From the NCBI RefSeq assembly GCF_900188205.1, contig NZ_FZOH01000005.1:124001-188000 (forward strand): 64,000 nucleotides of DNA, in the 5' to 3' direction. The stretch is from Geodermatophilus saharensis. Its GTDB lineage: Bacteria; Actinomycetota; Actinomycetes; Mycobacteriales; Geodermatophilaceae. How positions within the stretch are numbered: the stretch's first letter is position 1; every line of letters begins with the position of its first letter. This document shows positions 25,183-33,027 of this stretch, in pieces. The position numbers were made by a program, and so were the translations under genes. The notes below the pieces were generated by a model, which searched no databases, had not been told where the DNA came from, and saw only the letters and a list, made by a program, of their open reading frames with translations.

Positions 25183-25922
25183 GGGTCGGGCCGGCGGCGG
25201 TGCTGCGCAGCGAGTGGACCAAGCTGCGCACGCTGCGCTCGACGTGGTGGTGCACCGCGGTGTACCTGCTCGTGGTCGGCGCCTTCGCCTGGCTGGCCGC
25301 CGCCACCACGCACAGCGCACCGACCGCCGACGCCGCCGTCGGGGTGGTGCTCACCGGCTTCGCGTTCGGCCAGGTGGTGCTGGTCGTCCTCGGGGTGCTC
25401 GCGGTGACCGCGGAGTCCGCCACCGGGATGGCGCTGGCCTCGCTGGTGGCGGTGCCGCGCCGCACGAGGCTCCTGGCGGCGAAGACCGCCGTCGTCGCGG
25501 GGTGGGCGGCGCTGACCACGGCGCTGCTCGTGGCGGCCTGCGTGCTGGCGGCGCGGACGCTCGTCGCCGTCCCCGGCGGTGTGTCGCTCACCGATCCCGG
25601 CGTGCTCCGACCGGCCGGCCTGCAGGTGGCCGGGGCGGTGCTGGTCACCGTGCTGGCCGCCGGCCTGGGCGCGGTGCTGCGGTCGACCGCCGGGGCGCTC
25701 GGGGTGGGGCTGGCGCTGGTGATCGTCGCTCCGCCGGCCCTGGCGCTGGCCGGCGGGCGCCTGGCCTCGCTGCTCTCCCGGGCGATGCCCGCGCTGCGGG
25801 TGGGGGAGGACGCGTTCCTCGCCGTCCCCACGGGCTGGCCGATGGGTCTCGCGGTCGCCGGCGCGTGGGCCGCCGCGGCGTGGGTCGCCGGCGCGGTGCT
25901 GCTCGAGCGGCGCGACGTCTAG
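25179..25922 (+). CDS. ABC transporter permease (ABC-2 like)
   Basis: A protein of 247 residues opening with the typical ABC-2 leader AVLRSEWTKLRTLRSTWWCTAVYLLVVGAFAWLAA. About six hydrophobic segments follow, including GFAFGQVVLVVLGVLAVTAE and a last AVAGAWAAAAWVAGAVLL. It forms the membrane part of the exporter with the ATPase encoded just upstream (four-base overlap). A perfect hairpin starts at its stop codon. Confidence 0.85.
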   Translation: MRVGPAAVLRSEWTKLRTLRSTWWCTAVYLLVVGAFAWLAAATTHSAPTADAAVGVVLTGFAFGQVVLVVLGVLAVTAESATGMALASLVAVPRRTRLLAAKTAVVAGWAALTTALLVAACVLAARTLVAVPGGVSLTDPGVLRPAGLQVAGAVLVTVLAAGLGAVLRSTAGALGVGLALVIVAPPALALAGGRLASLLSRAMPALRVGEDAFLAVPTGWPMGLAVAGAWAAAAWVAGAVLLERRDV

Positions 25923-25951
25923 GGCCCGGCTCCCGCGCGGGAGCCGGGCCC
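25922..25951. terminator. Perfect 30-bp palindrome terminator
   Basis: The bases from the last position of the permease stop codon onward form a fully palindromic sequence (two 15-base arms, no loop). It separates convergent genes (permease and DUF4394) and can terminate both. Confidence 0.75.
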
Positions 25952-25957
25952 CGCCCG

Positions 25958-26800
25958 TCAGCGCTGCCCGGTCGGGAAGGACAGGTCGGTGACGTCGCCG
26001 CGGCCGACGCGGCCGGCGTCGGTGAACCGGCCGGTGAGCAGGTCGACCCGGTGGAGCCGGCCGGCGTTGACGGCCCAGCCGGCGTTCGCGACGGTCGAGC
26101 CCTGCCGGACCGTGGAGGAGACGTCGAAGCCGGTGTCCCCGGTGAGGTCGACCCCGGCCGCGCCGGTCGGCGACAGGGAGCCGGCGTTGGCCGGCGCCTG
26201 GACGACGACCTGGTCGGCCGCCGTGGCCAGGTCGAACAGCGTGGTCGCGGTGGCGGGGTCGCGGTCGTTGTTGGTGTAGGCCGCGCCGGTCACGCCGGTG
26301 CCCGGGGCCGGGTTCAGCGGGGTGTCGGCGACGGTGGCCCCGGCCGTGGCGAGGGGCTGGCGCAGGTTCTGGCCGGTGTCGCTGACGATCCGCAGCGCGT
26401 CGGCGGCCGGGTTGACGTCCACGCCGAAGGACTCGCCCTGCAGCGGCACGGTCAGCTGCAGCGCCTTCGTGGCCTGCAGCGTGCGGGTGTCGATCGTGTA
26501 GACACCGCCGCCCCGCCCGACGCCGTAGAGGCTGCCGTCGGCGGCGCGGTGGTCGATGCCCACCAGCTCCTGGTCGGCCGGCGCCAGGCCGCGCACGTCG
26601 CCGAGCGGGCGCGCGTCCCGGGGCCGGTCGGTGTCGAAGCGGACGAGCGTGCGGTCACCGGCCAGCCCGATCGCCGTCAGCCGGTCGGCGGCGGACCAGC
26701 CGGAGGGGCGCCCGTCGCCGGCCGAGGCCGTCGCGGGGGCCAGGGCGACGGCGAGGGCCGCGGCCGTCAGGGTCAGGGCGGTGGTCGGTCGTGTGCGCAT
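25958..26800 (-). CDS. Secreted DUF4394 protein
   Basis: A protein of 280 residues. The signal peptide is clear: MRTRPTTALTLTAAALAVALAPATASA. The mature part follows DUF4394, a beta-propeller-like repeat family: LTAIGLAGDRTLVRFDTDRP, ELVGIDHRAADGSLYGVGRGGGVYTIDT, ESFGVDVNPAADALRIVSDTGQNLR and AAYTNNDRDPATATTLFDLA. Function is unknown; it is probably exported or loosely surface associated. ATG 26800 has a GGGGAGA ribosome-binding site and was preferred to an upstream in-frame start. An 18-bp palindrome lies 24 bases upstream. Confidence 0.8.
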   Translation of the reverse strand: MRTRPTTALTLTAAALAVALAPATASAGDGRPSGWSAADRLTAIGLAGDRTLVRFDTDRPRDARPLGDVRGLAPADQELVGIDHRAADGSLYGVGRGGGVYTIDTRTLQATKALQLTVPLQGESFGVDVNPAADALRIVSDTGQNLRQPLATAGATVADTPLNPAPGTGVTGAAYTNNDRDPATATTLFDLATAADQVVVQAPANAGSLSPTGAAGVDLTGDTGFDVSSTVRQGSTVANAGWAVNAGRLHRVDLLTGRFTDAGRVGRGDVTDLSFPTGQR

Positions 26801-26824
26801 GGTCGGTCTCCCCGTGGACGTGCC

Positions 26825-26842
26825 CACCTCACCGGTGAGGTG
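26825..26842. promoter_or_regulatory. 18-bp perfect palindrome upstream of the DUF4394 gene
   Basis: The sequence CACCTCACCGGTGAGGTG is fully symmetric and lies between the DUF4394 start and the serine hydrolase gene. Position and symmetry suggest an operator; no adjacent regulator gene is present to assign it to. Confidence 0.4.
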
Positions 26843-26907
26843 CGTGCACCGGTGTCTACGGGCGCCGGCCCGGTGCGTTCACGACCCACGCGGACGGTCC
26901 CGTCCGC

Positions 26908-28080
26908 TCAGCGCGGGCCGAACGCCACCGCCCGGAACGCCTCGAACACCGGCGGGGGAGCCGGGGAGTCCCACACCTGGTTGGTGAGCAGGACCGCCGT
27001 CGTGCCGGTGACCGGGTCGGTCCACCACGTGCTGCCCAGCCCGCCGTCCCAGCCGAAGGAGCCGGCGTGCCGGCCGCCGGGCTCGTCCTCGCGCCGCACA
27101 CCCAGGCCCAGGCCCCAGCCGCCGCCCTCGTCGTCGACCGGGCCGGCCTGCTCGGTGAGCATCGCCCGGACCGTCCCCTCCCGGAGCACCGGCTCCCCGC
27201 CGGCGAGGAGCGCCCGCGCGAGGACGGCGAGGTCGTCGACGGTGGACACCAGCCCGTCGCCGCCGTCGGGGAAGGCCGGGGGCCGCGCCCACTGGCCCTC
27301 GGGCGGGTCGTACAGCGCGCGCCGGCCGGTGTCGTCCGGCGGCGTCCAGTGCGGGCCCAGGCGGGGGCGCGCGGCGTCGGGGACGCCGAACCCGGTGTCG
27401 CTCATCCCGAGCGGCACCAGCACCCGCTCGGCGAGCACCTCGGGCAGCGGCCGGCCCGCGGCCCGAGCGACCAGGACGCCCAGCACGCTGGAGCCGGTGT
27501 GGTAGAGCCAGCGCTCCCCGGGCTGGTGGGCCAGCGGGACCGAGGCCAGCCGGCGCAGCCACTCCTCCGGCGGCGGCGCGGCCTGCGGCTGCGGCGGACC
27601 GGCCGGCAGCCCGGCCGCGCCGAGGGCGGCCACGGTCGGCGTCGGCCATGGGGCGGTGAAGTCCAGCCCGGTCCCGAGCCGCAGGGTGAGGACGTCGCGC
27701 ACCGTGACCGGCCGCCGGGCCGGGACCGTGCCGGCGGACGGGTCGGCGGGGTCGGCGAGCACGCGCGGGCCGGCCAGCTCGGGCAGGTGCGCGTCGACCG
27801 GGTCGTCCAGGCGCAGCGTGCCGTCGTCGACCAGCGCGAGGGCGGCGACGGCGACCACCGGCTTGGTCACCGAGGCGATGCGGAAGACGGTGTCGGGGCC
27901 CACCGGGTCGTCCCCGCCCGGGGTGTGCGTGCCGGCGGCGCCGCGGGCGACCTCGCTGTCGCGGGTCACCCACCAGGCAGCGCCCGGCACCGCCCCGGCG
28001 GCCACGGCCTCCGACACCACCCGCTCCACGTCCCGCGCCAGTCCCATGCGGGGGTGACCGGAGCCGGGACGGGGACTCAT
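26908..28080 (-). CDS. Beta-lactamase-related serine hydrolase (class C/esterase EstB fold)
   Basis: A protein of 390 residues. The SxxK nucleophile motif is RIASVTKPVVAVAAL near residue 70; the second catalytic element reads YHTGSSVLG where YxN is usual; and GGWGLGLGV lies where the KTG-like strand is expected. Such proteins are peptidases or esterases and rarely true beta-lactamases. No signal peptide is seen, so it is likely cytosolic. ATG 28080 or the internal ATG 28047 could be the start; neither has a strong ribosome-binding site. Confidence 0.8.
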   Translation of the reverse strand: MSPRPGSGHPRMGLARDVERVVSEAVAAGAVPGAAWWVTRDSEVARGAAGTHTPGGDDPVGPDTVFRIASVTKPVVAVAALALVDDGTLRLDDPVDAHLPELAGPRVLADPADPSAGTVPARRPVTVRDVLTLRLGTGLDFTAPWPTPTVAALGAAGLPAGPPQPQAAPPPEEWLRRLASVPLAHQPGERWLYHTGSSVLGVLVARAAGRPLPEVLAERVLVPLGMSDTGFGVPDAARPRLGPHWTPPDDTGRRALYDPPEGQWARPPAFPDGGDGLVSTVDDLAVLARALLAGGEPVLREGTVRAMLTEQAGPVDDEGGGWGLGLGVRREDEPGGRHAGSFGWDGGLGSTWWTDPVTGTTAVLLTNQVWDSPAPPPVFEAFRAVAFGPR

Positions 28081-28100
28081 CGGTGCGGCACCATCCGGGG

Positions 28101-28457
28101 ATGACCGCGCCCGACACCGTCGAGGAGTACCTGGCCGCGCTGCCCCCGGAGGCGCGGGCGGTGCTGGAACGGGTCCGCGCCGCCGTCCTGCGGGGCATGC
28201 CCGGCGCGACCGAGACCATCCGCTACGGCATGCCCGCGGCGATGGTCGGCACCCGGTACGGCCTGCACTTCGCGGCCTGGAAGCGGCACGCGGCGCTGTA
28301 CCCGGTGCCGGCGCTCGACGGCGACCTGGAGGCGGAGGTGGCGCCGCTGCGCTCCGGGAAGGACGCGGTGCACCTGCGCTACGGCCGCCCGGTGCCCGAG
28401 GACCTGGTGGAGCGCGTCGCGTCGGCGGTGGCCGCCCGCCGCAGGGACGACAGGTAG
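28101..28457 (+). CDS. DUF1801 (YdhG-like) protein
   Basis: A protein of 118 residues. The order VEEYLAALPPEARAVLERVRAAVLRGMPGATETIRYGMPAAMVGTRYGLHFAAWKRHAALYPV is characteristic of DUF1801, related to frataxin-like iron chaperones. ATG 28101 is preferred because upstream in-frame codons lack a ribosome-binding site. It diverges from the serine hydrolase and its 3' end overlaps the DUF1990 gene by 79 bases on the other strand. Confidence 0.75.
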   Translation: MTAPDTVEEYLAALPPEARAVLERVRAAVLRGMPGATETIRYGMPAAMVGTRYGLHFAAWKRHAALYPVPALDGDLEAEVAPLRSGKDAVHLRYGRPVPEDLVERVASAVAARRRDDR

Positions 28458-28966
28458 CGCCGGGTGGCCAGGCCCTGGACGAACCGGCTGACCGGGGGCA
28501 CGGCGCGGGCCGCCGGCGTGGCCAGCCGGGAGAACACCCGGATGGTGACGACGACGTCGCCGCCCTCGGCCAGCCGCACGGTGAAGCACTCCTCGCCGCT
28601 CTCCGGGTGCCCGGGCAGGGTGCCGTAGGCGAAGCCGCGCTCGTCGCCGGTGGTCGACGCCCACACCACCCGGCAGGGGATGTCGTAGCCCAGCCGAGGG
28701 AGCCCGGCGGTCAGGACGACGACGGTGCCGACCTCGGCCGGCGACCCGCTCGCGCGCACCCGCAGTCCCACGCTGCGCTGCGGGGTCCAGTCGAACACCG
28801 CCGCGGCCACCCGCTCGAACGTCTCCCGCCCCGAGCCGACCACCTCGGTCCACGTGCCGTGCAGGTAGCCGGCCGGCAACTCGGGATCCCGCGTGGCGCC
28901 GACCTCGGCGTAGGTGAGCGGCGCGTCGCGCAGGCCCTCGGGCGACACGGCCCGGAACAGGCCCAT
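28379..28966 (-). CDS. DUF1990 family protein
   Basis: A protein of 195 residues. It shows the DUF1990 pattern (LTYAEVGATRDPELPAGY, GRETFERVAAAVFDWTPQRSVGLRVRASG, PCRVVWASTTGDERGFAYGTLPGHPESGEECFTVRL). Some members are fused to or found near lipid or SRPBCC-like proteins; function is unknown. ATG 28966. The last 26 codons lie opposite the end of the DUF1801 gene, an unusually long convergent overlap. Confidence 0.75.
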   Translation of the reverse strand: MGLFRAVSPEGLRDAPLTYAEVGATRDPELPAGYLHGTWTEVVGSGRETFERVAAAVFDWTPQRSVGLRVRASGSPAEVGTVVVLTAGLPRLGYDIPCRVVWASTTGDERGFAYGTLPGHPESGEECFTVRLAEGGDVVVTIRVFSRLATPAARAVPPVSRFVQGLATRRYLSSLRRAATADATRSTRSSGTGRP

Positions 28967-29002
28967 GCGTCCAGTGTGGCCCGGCGTAGGTTGACCGGCA
29001 CT

Positions 29003-29857
29003 GTGCTGCCCGCCGTCACCGCCACCCGCTACGTCACCCCGCTGCGCGAGGGTGGCTCGCTGCCCGGCCTCATGGAGGCCGACGACCTGGGCACCTACGT
29101 GGTCAAGTGGCGCGCCGCCGGTCAGGGCGTGCGGGTGCTGGTCGCCGAGGTGGTGTGCGGCGAGCTGGCCCGCGCGCTGGCGCTGCCGGTGCCGGCGCTG
29201 GTCACCGTCGACGTCGCGCCGGAGCTGGCCGTGGGGGAGCCCGACCCCGAGGTGCAGGAGCTGCTGCAGCGCTCGGCCGGGCGCAACCTGGGGCTGGACT
29301 ACCTGCCCGGCGCGCTGGACTTCGAGGCCGGCGCCGGCACGGTCGGGCCCGAGCCGGCCGGGCGGGTGCTGTGGTTCGACGCGCTCGTCGGCAACGTCGA
29401 CCGGTCCTGGCGCAACCCCAACATGCTGTTCTGGCACGGCCGGCTGCAGCTGATCGACCACGGCGCCGCGCTGACCTTCCACCACAACTGGCCCGGCGCA
29501 CCGGCCGCCGTCGCCCGGCCCTACGACGCCTCGCAGCACGCGCTCGTGGAGTGCTCGCCCGACGTGCCCGCGGCCGACACCGCGCTGGCCGGCCGGGTGA
29601 CCCGGCCGCTGCTGGAGGAGGTCCTGCGCCAGGTGCCCGACGACTGGCTCGAGGGACCCACGCCCGACGAGGACCCCGACGACGTCCGGGAGCGCTACGT
29701 CGCCCAGCTGCTCGCCCGGCTGGCCGCCCGCGACGCCTGGCTGCCCGGGCTGGTGGCCGCGGCGGCCGCGGGCGGGTCGCGGCGGCGGGCGCCGCGCGGG
29801 GAGAACCGGCCGGCCTGGCTCGGCCCGCCCCCGCCCGAGGGGATCACCCAGCGGTGA
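29003..29857 (+). CDS. HipA-like kinase
   Basis: A protein of 284 residues. The kinase core is recognised in FDALVGNVDRSWRNPNMLFWHGRLQLIDHGAALTFHHNW, corresponding to the HipA catalytic NxDRxxxN and metal-binding LIDHG elements, and in the N-terminal TYVVKWRAAGQG lysine strand. Unlike HipA toxins of HipBA modules there is no antitoxin gene; instead the partner encoded with a four-base overlap is a DUF3037 protein. It probably phosphorylates a protein or small molecule. GTG 29003 is the likely start. Confidence 0.75.
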   Translation: MLPAVTATRYVTPLREGGSLPGLMEADDLGTYVVKWRAAGQGVRVLVAEVVCGELARALALPVPALVTVDVAPELAVGEPDPEVQELLQRSAGRNLGLDYLPGALDFEAGAGTVGPEPAGRVLWFDALVGNVDRSWRNPNMLFWHGRLQLIDHGAALTFHHNWPGAPAAVARPYDASQHALVECSPDVPAADTALAGRVTRPLLEEVLRQVPDDWLEGPTPDEDPDDVRERYVAQLLARLAARDAWLPGLVAAAAAGGSRRRAPRGENRPAWLGPPPPEGITQR

Positions 29858-30246
29858 GCCGGGAGACCTTCGAGTACGCCGTCCTGCGGGTGGTGCCGCG
29901 GGTCGAGCGCGGCGAGGCGATCAACGCCGGCGTCCTCGTCTACTGCCGGCAGCGCGACTACCTCGGCAGCCGGGTGCACCTCGACGCCGACCGGCTGCGC
30001 GTGCTGGACCCGACGGCCGACCCGGCGGCGATCGCGCAGGCGCTGCAGGCCGCCGCCGACGTGTGCGCCGCCGATCCCGCCGCGGGGGCGGCGGGCCGGG
30101 AGGCGCTGGGCTCGCGGTTCCGCTGGCTGACCGCCCCGCGGAGCACCGTGGTGCAGCCGGGGCCGGTGCACACCGGGCTGACCGAGGACCCCGACGCCGA
30201 GGCCGACCGGCTGCTGCGGCTGCTGGTGCTCCCCGTCGCGGAGTGA
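29854..30246 (+). CDS. DUF3037 family protein, partner of the HipA-like kinase
   Basis: A protein of 130 residues. FEYAVLRVVPRVERGEAINAGVLVYCRQRDYLGSRVHLD matches DUF3037, a family of unknown role. The GTGA overlap with the kinase gene implies co-translation in fixed ratio, suggesting a physical complex or a substrate/regulator relation. No DNA-binding motif is visible. Confidence 0.75.
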   Translation: MSRETFEYAVLRVVPRVERGEAINAGVLVYCRQRDYLGSRVHLDADRLRVLDPTADPAAIAQALQAAADVCAADPAAGAAGREALGSRFRWLTAPRSTVVQPGPVHTGLTEDPDAEADRLLRLLVLPVAE

Positions 30247-30268
30247 CCACCGGCAGCACGTCCCGCGG

Positions 30269-31678
30269 TCAGGCCGCCCCGACGAGCTCCAGGAGCTGCG
30301 CGCGCGTCGGGCCGGCCGGCGGCGGGGGCTCGTGCTCGCCGGCCACCTGCAGGACCCGGTCGGCGAACCCCGGGCGGGTGAACAGCTCCGCGGGCAGGGT
30401 CAGGCAGTCCACCACCTCCATGAACGCGCGGTAGACCTCGGCGTCGAACGCCATGGCCCGGGCCAGCGCCGCACCGGGCGTCCCCGGGCCGTGCGGCCGG
30501 GGCGGGGGACGGCCCTCCCGCGCGGCGTCCATGTCCGCGAGCCGGGCCCGGTCGACGGCGACCGTGGCCCGGTACCAGGGGGTCAGCCGGGCCTCCGTCT
30601 CCGCGTCCCACGCCGCCGCGAACTCCCGCGGGTCGCCGAGGTGCTGCCGGACGACCTCGCGCAGCGCGACCGCGTGCACCAGGCCGAGTGCGATGCCGCG
30701 GCCGATCGAGGGGTTCGTGCAGGCCCACGCGTCGGCCACGGGGGCGACGCCGGTGGCCACCGGGCGCTCGCCGTCGGACAGCCGGCGGTGCCGGTCGAGG
30801 ATCCCCGCCATCGGCAGGACCCCGGTCAGCGGCTCGCCGTCGAGCCAGTGCGCCTGCCGCGGGCAGGCCGCCACGACCGCCGTCCACGCGGCCTCGTGCC
30901 GCAGCTCCTTGAGCGGCCGGTCGTCGGAGGCGGTGTAGAGGGTCACCGACCAGGTGCCGGAGTCGGCGGGCAGGGTGAGCACCGAGAAGGAGCCGAGCGC
31001 GACGTTGAGCCGGTCGCGGGGCTCGGGCAGGCGGCCGTCGCGGGACCGGAAGTAGCGGGTGTAGTAGGCGAACCCGCTGTCCACCGACTCCTCCCGCACC
31101 GGGGCGCTGCCGGCCTCGAGCAGCCACCGCGGCAGCGGCGAGCGCCGGCCCGTGGCGTCGACGACGAGGTCGGCGGCCACGTCGCCGCCGGTCGTGGCGA
31201 CGCCGGTGACGTGCGGGCGCCCGTCCAGCGGCCGGGTGAGCAGGCCGGTGACGGTCACGCCGCGCCGGACCCGCAGGGCCGGCTGCTCGTCGGCGGTGCG
31301 GCCGAGGACCTGCTCGAGCACGCAGCGGCGGGCGGTCAGCGTGACGTGGCGGTCGTCGTCCGGCCGCCGGTCCAGCGGCGGCACCGTGGCCGGGGCCGTG
31401 GTCAGGGTGTCGAAGCGGACGGCGTGGGCGGCGGCGAGGGCGGCGCTCACGTCCGGCAGCTCGGCGTCGAGGACCAGCCGCGCCCGCGGCTGCAGGTAGT
31501 GCGGCTGGCGGAACTGCGCGACCCCGCCGCGGTGCCACTGCTGCCACGCCTCCCCGGGCGTGCCCGGCACGGGGTCGGGGTCGTGCTCCAGGACGGTCAC
31601 CTCGTGCCCGTCGCGGGCCAGCAGCAGCGCCGTGGCGAGGCCGCACACCCCGCCACCGAGCACGACGACGTCGGCCAT
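30269..31678 (-). CDS. FAD-dependent monooxygenase/dehydrogenase
   Basis: A protein of 469 residues. The N-terminal FAD fingerprint is MADVVVLGGGVCGLATALLLARDGHEVTVLEHD, a second motif is ADLVVDATGRRSPLPRWL and the GD-like site appears around ATGVAPVADAWACTNPSIGRGIALGL. The layout follows tryptophan-halogenase/geranylgeranyl-reductase-like flavoproteins, but the substrate is not evident. ATG 31678. It is monocistronic, converging on the HipA/DUF3037 pair. Confidence 0.8.
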   Translation of the reverse strand: MADVVVLGGGVCGLATALLLARDGHEVTVLEHDPDPVPGTPGEAWQQWHRGGVAQFRQPHYLQPRARLVLDAELPDVSAALAAAHAVRFDTLTTAPATVPPLDRRPDDDRHVTLTARRCVLEQVLGRTADEQPALRVRRGVTVTGLLTRPLDGRPHVTGVATTGGDVAADLVVDATGRRSPLPRWLLEAGSAPVREESVDSGFAYYTRYFRSRDGRLPEPRDRLNVALGSFSVLTLPADSGTWSVTLYTASDDRPLKELRHEAAWTAVVAACPRQAHWLDGEPLTGVLPMAGILDRHRRLSDGERPVATGVAPVADAWACTNPSIGRGIALGLVHAVALREVVRQHLGDPREFAAAWDAETEARLTPWYRATVAVDRARLADMDAAREGRPPPRPHGPGTPGAALARAMAFDAEVYRAFMEVVDCLTLPAELFTRPGFADRVLQVAGEHEPPPPAGPTRAQLLELVGAA

Positions 31679-31770
31679 GGCGGCCTCCTCCCGCTCCCTG
31701 CCGCACGCTAGGAGCGCGCGGGGGCGGGCCGGGAGAGTCGTTGGACTCCGGTGGCTCAGCCGGGGAGGTG

Positions 31771-32064
31771 TCAGCCGGGGAAGAGGTCGTCGATGCGGCG
31801 GGCGAGCTCGAGGTCCAGCTCGCTGACCCCGCCGGCGGAGTGGCTGACCAGCGTCAGGTGCAGGGTGCGCCAGCGCAGGTCGACGTCGGGGTGGTGGTCC
31901 AGCTGCTCGGCCACGAACGCGATGCGCACGAGCGCGGCGACGGCGTCCGGGAAGCCGGGCAGCTCCAGGCTGCGCCGGATGCCGTCGGGCCCGCCGGACC
32001 ACGCCGGCAGGTCGCGCAGCGCGGCGGCGACGTCGTCGGGGGACAGCTTCGGCGGCCGGGGCAC
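31771..32064 (-). CDS. 4a-hydroxytetrahydrobiopterin (pterin-4a-carbinolamine) dehydratase
   Basis: A protein of 97 residues with the family signature FVAEQLDHHPDVDLRWRTLHLTLVSHSAGGVSELDLELARRID, including the active-site histidines and Pro. PCD proteins recycle pterin cofactor after aromatic hydroxylation, but in bacteria without such hydroxylases they may have other roles. GTG 32064. It lies 82 bases downstream of cysH in the same direction and may be a separate unit. Confidence 0.9.
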   Translation of the reverse strand: MPRPPKLSPDDVAAALRDLPAWSGGPDGIRRSLELPGFPDAVAALVRIAFVAEQLDHHPDVDLRWRTLHLTLVSHSAGGVSELDLELARRIDDLFPG

Positions 32065-32146
32065 GTGCCCATCCTGCCGTGCTGGAACTGCCTCGTCCTC
32101 GGGTCCCGCGGCGTGCGGAGCGGGTCGTGGGGTGGGCCGAGGTCCT

Positions 32147-32857
32147 TCAGAGGTGCAGGCCGCACTCGGTCTTGCCGCGGCCGGCCCAGCGCCCGGCGCG
32201 CGGGTCCTCGCCCGGGGCGACGGGGCGGGTGCACGGCGCGCACCCGATGGAGGCGTACCCGAGCTCCTGCAGCGGGTTGACCGGCACGTCGTGCTCGGCG
32301 AGGTAGGCGTCGACGTCGTCCTGCGTCCAGGCCGCCAGCGGGTTGACCTTCACCATGCCCCGCTTGGCGTCCCAGTCGACGACGCGCGTGCCGGCGCGGG
32401 TGGACGCCTCGTCGCGGCGCACGCCCGAGCCCCAGGCCACGTAGCCGGCCAGCGCGGTGGCCAGCGGCTGCACCTTGCGCAGCGAGCAGCACAGGTCGGG
32501 GTCGCGGTCGTGCAGCGCCGGGCCGTGCTCGGCGTCCTGCTCGGCCACCGTGCGCGGCGGCGTCACGTTCACCAGCGTGATCGGCAGGACGCTGCTGATC
32601 CAGTCGCGCGTGCCGATCGTCTCGGCGAAGTGGTAGCCGGTGTCGAGGAAGACGACGTGCACGCCCGGCACCGCCCGGGAGGCGAGGTGGGCGAGCAGCC
32701 CGTCGGCCATCGACGAGGTGACGGCGAACCCGTCACCGAAGGTCTCGCCGGCCCAGCGGAGGACGGCGAGCGCCTGCTCGACCGGGTCGGCGATCCCCTC
32801 GAAGCGGGCGTCGGCCTCGGCGGCCAGCTCCGGTGTGGCCCGCACGGCGGTGGTCAC
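32147..32857 (-). CDS. cysH: Adenylylsulfate (APS) reductase, [4Fe-4S] type
   Basis: A protein of 236 residues of the PAPS/APS reductase family. The paired cysteines CCSLRKVQPL and the later GCAPCTRPV are the [4Fe-4S] ligands that mark APS-using enzymes, and ECGLHL near the C-terminus holds the catalytic Cys. It reduces activated sulfate to sulfite for the sulfite reductase encoded two genes upstream. GTG 32857 overlaps the stop of the small zinc-protein gene by four bases. Confidence 0.9.
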   Translation of the reverse strand: MTTAVRATPELAAEADARFEGIADPVEQALAVLRWAGETFGDGFAVTSSMADGLLAHLASRAVPGVHVVFLDTGYHFAETIGTRDWISSVLPITLVNVTPPRTVAEQDAEHGPALHDRDPDLCCSLRKVQPLATALAGYVAWGSGVRRDEASTRAGTRVVDWDAKRGMVKVNPLAAWTQDDVDAYLAEHDVPVNPLQELGYASIGCAPCTRPVAPGEDPRAGRWAGRGKTECGLHL

Positions 32858-33027
32858 GGTCGCTGGACTCCTGTCCCGGTCAGGCGGACGGTGAACGTGC
32901 GCAGGCACGCGGCGCAGTGCCACTCGCCGCCGGACTCCCCGGCAGGGGTCAGCTCCTCGTCACCGCAGTACGGGCAGTGGAACACGGGGAGCTGGCGCTG
33001 CCTTCCCCCCGACTCCTCCTCGCTCAC
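32854..33027 (-). CDS. Small zinc-ribbon protein between sulfite reductase and cysH
   Basis: A protein of 57 residues with two CxxC pairs (FHCPYCGDEE and WHCAACLRTF), a likely zinc ribbon. The last 22 residues (RTFTVRLTGTGVQRP) continue the ribbon. Similar short proteins sit at this place in many actinobacterial sulfur operons, as I recall. It overlaps both neighbours by four bases, so it is made with them and may help assemble or regulate the reductases. Confidence 0.7.
   Translation of the reverse strand: MSEEESGGRQRQLPVFHCPYCGDEELTPAGESGGEWHCAACLRTFTVRLTGTGVQRP

Noticed and set aside
29003..30246. A HipBA toxin-antitoxin module
   Set aside because: No helix-turn-helix antitoxin gene is present; the partner is DUF3037, so toxin-antitoxin function is not supported.
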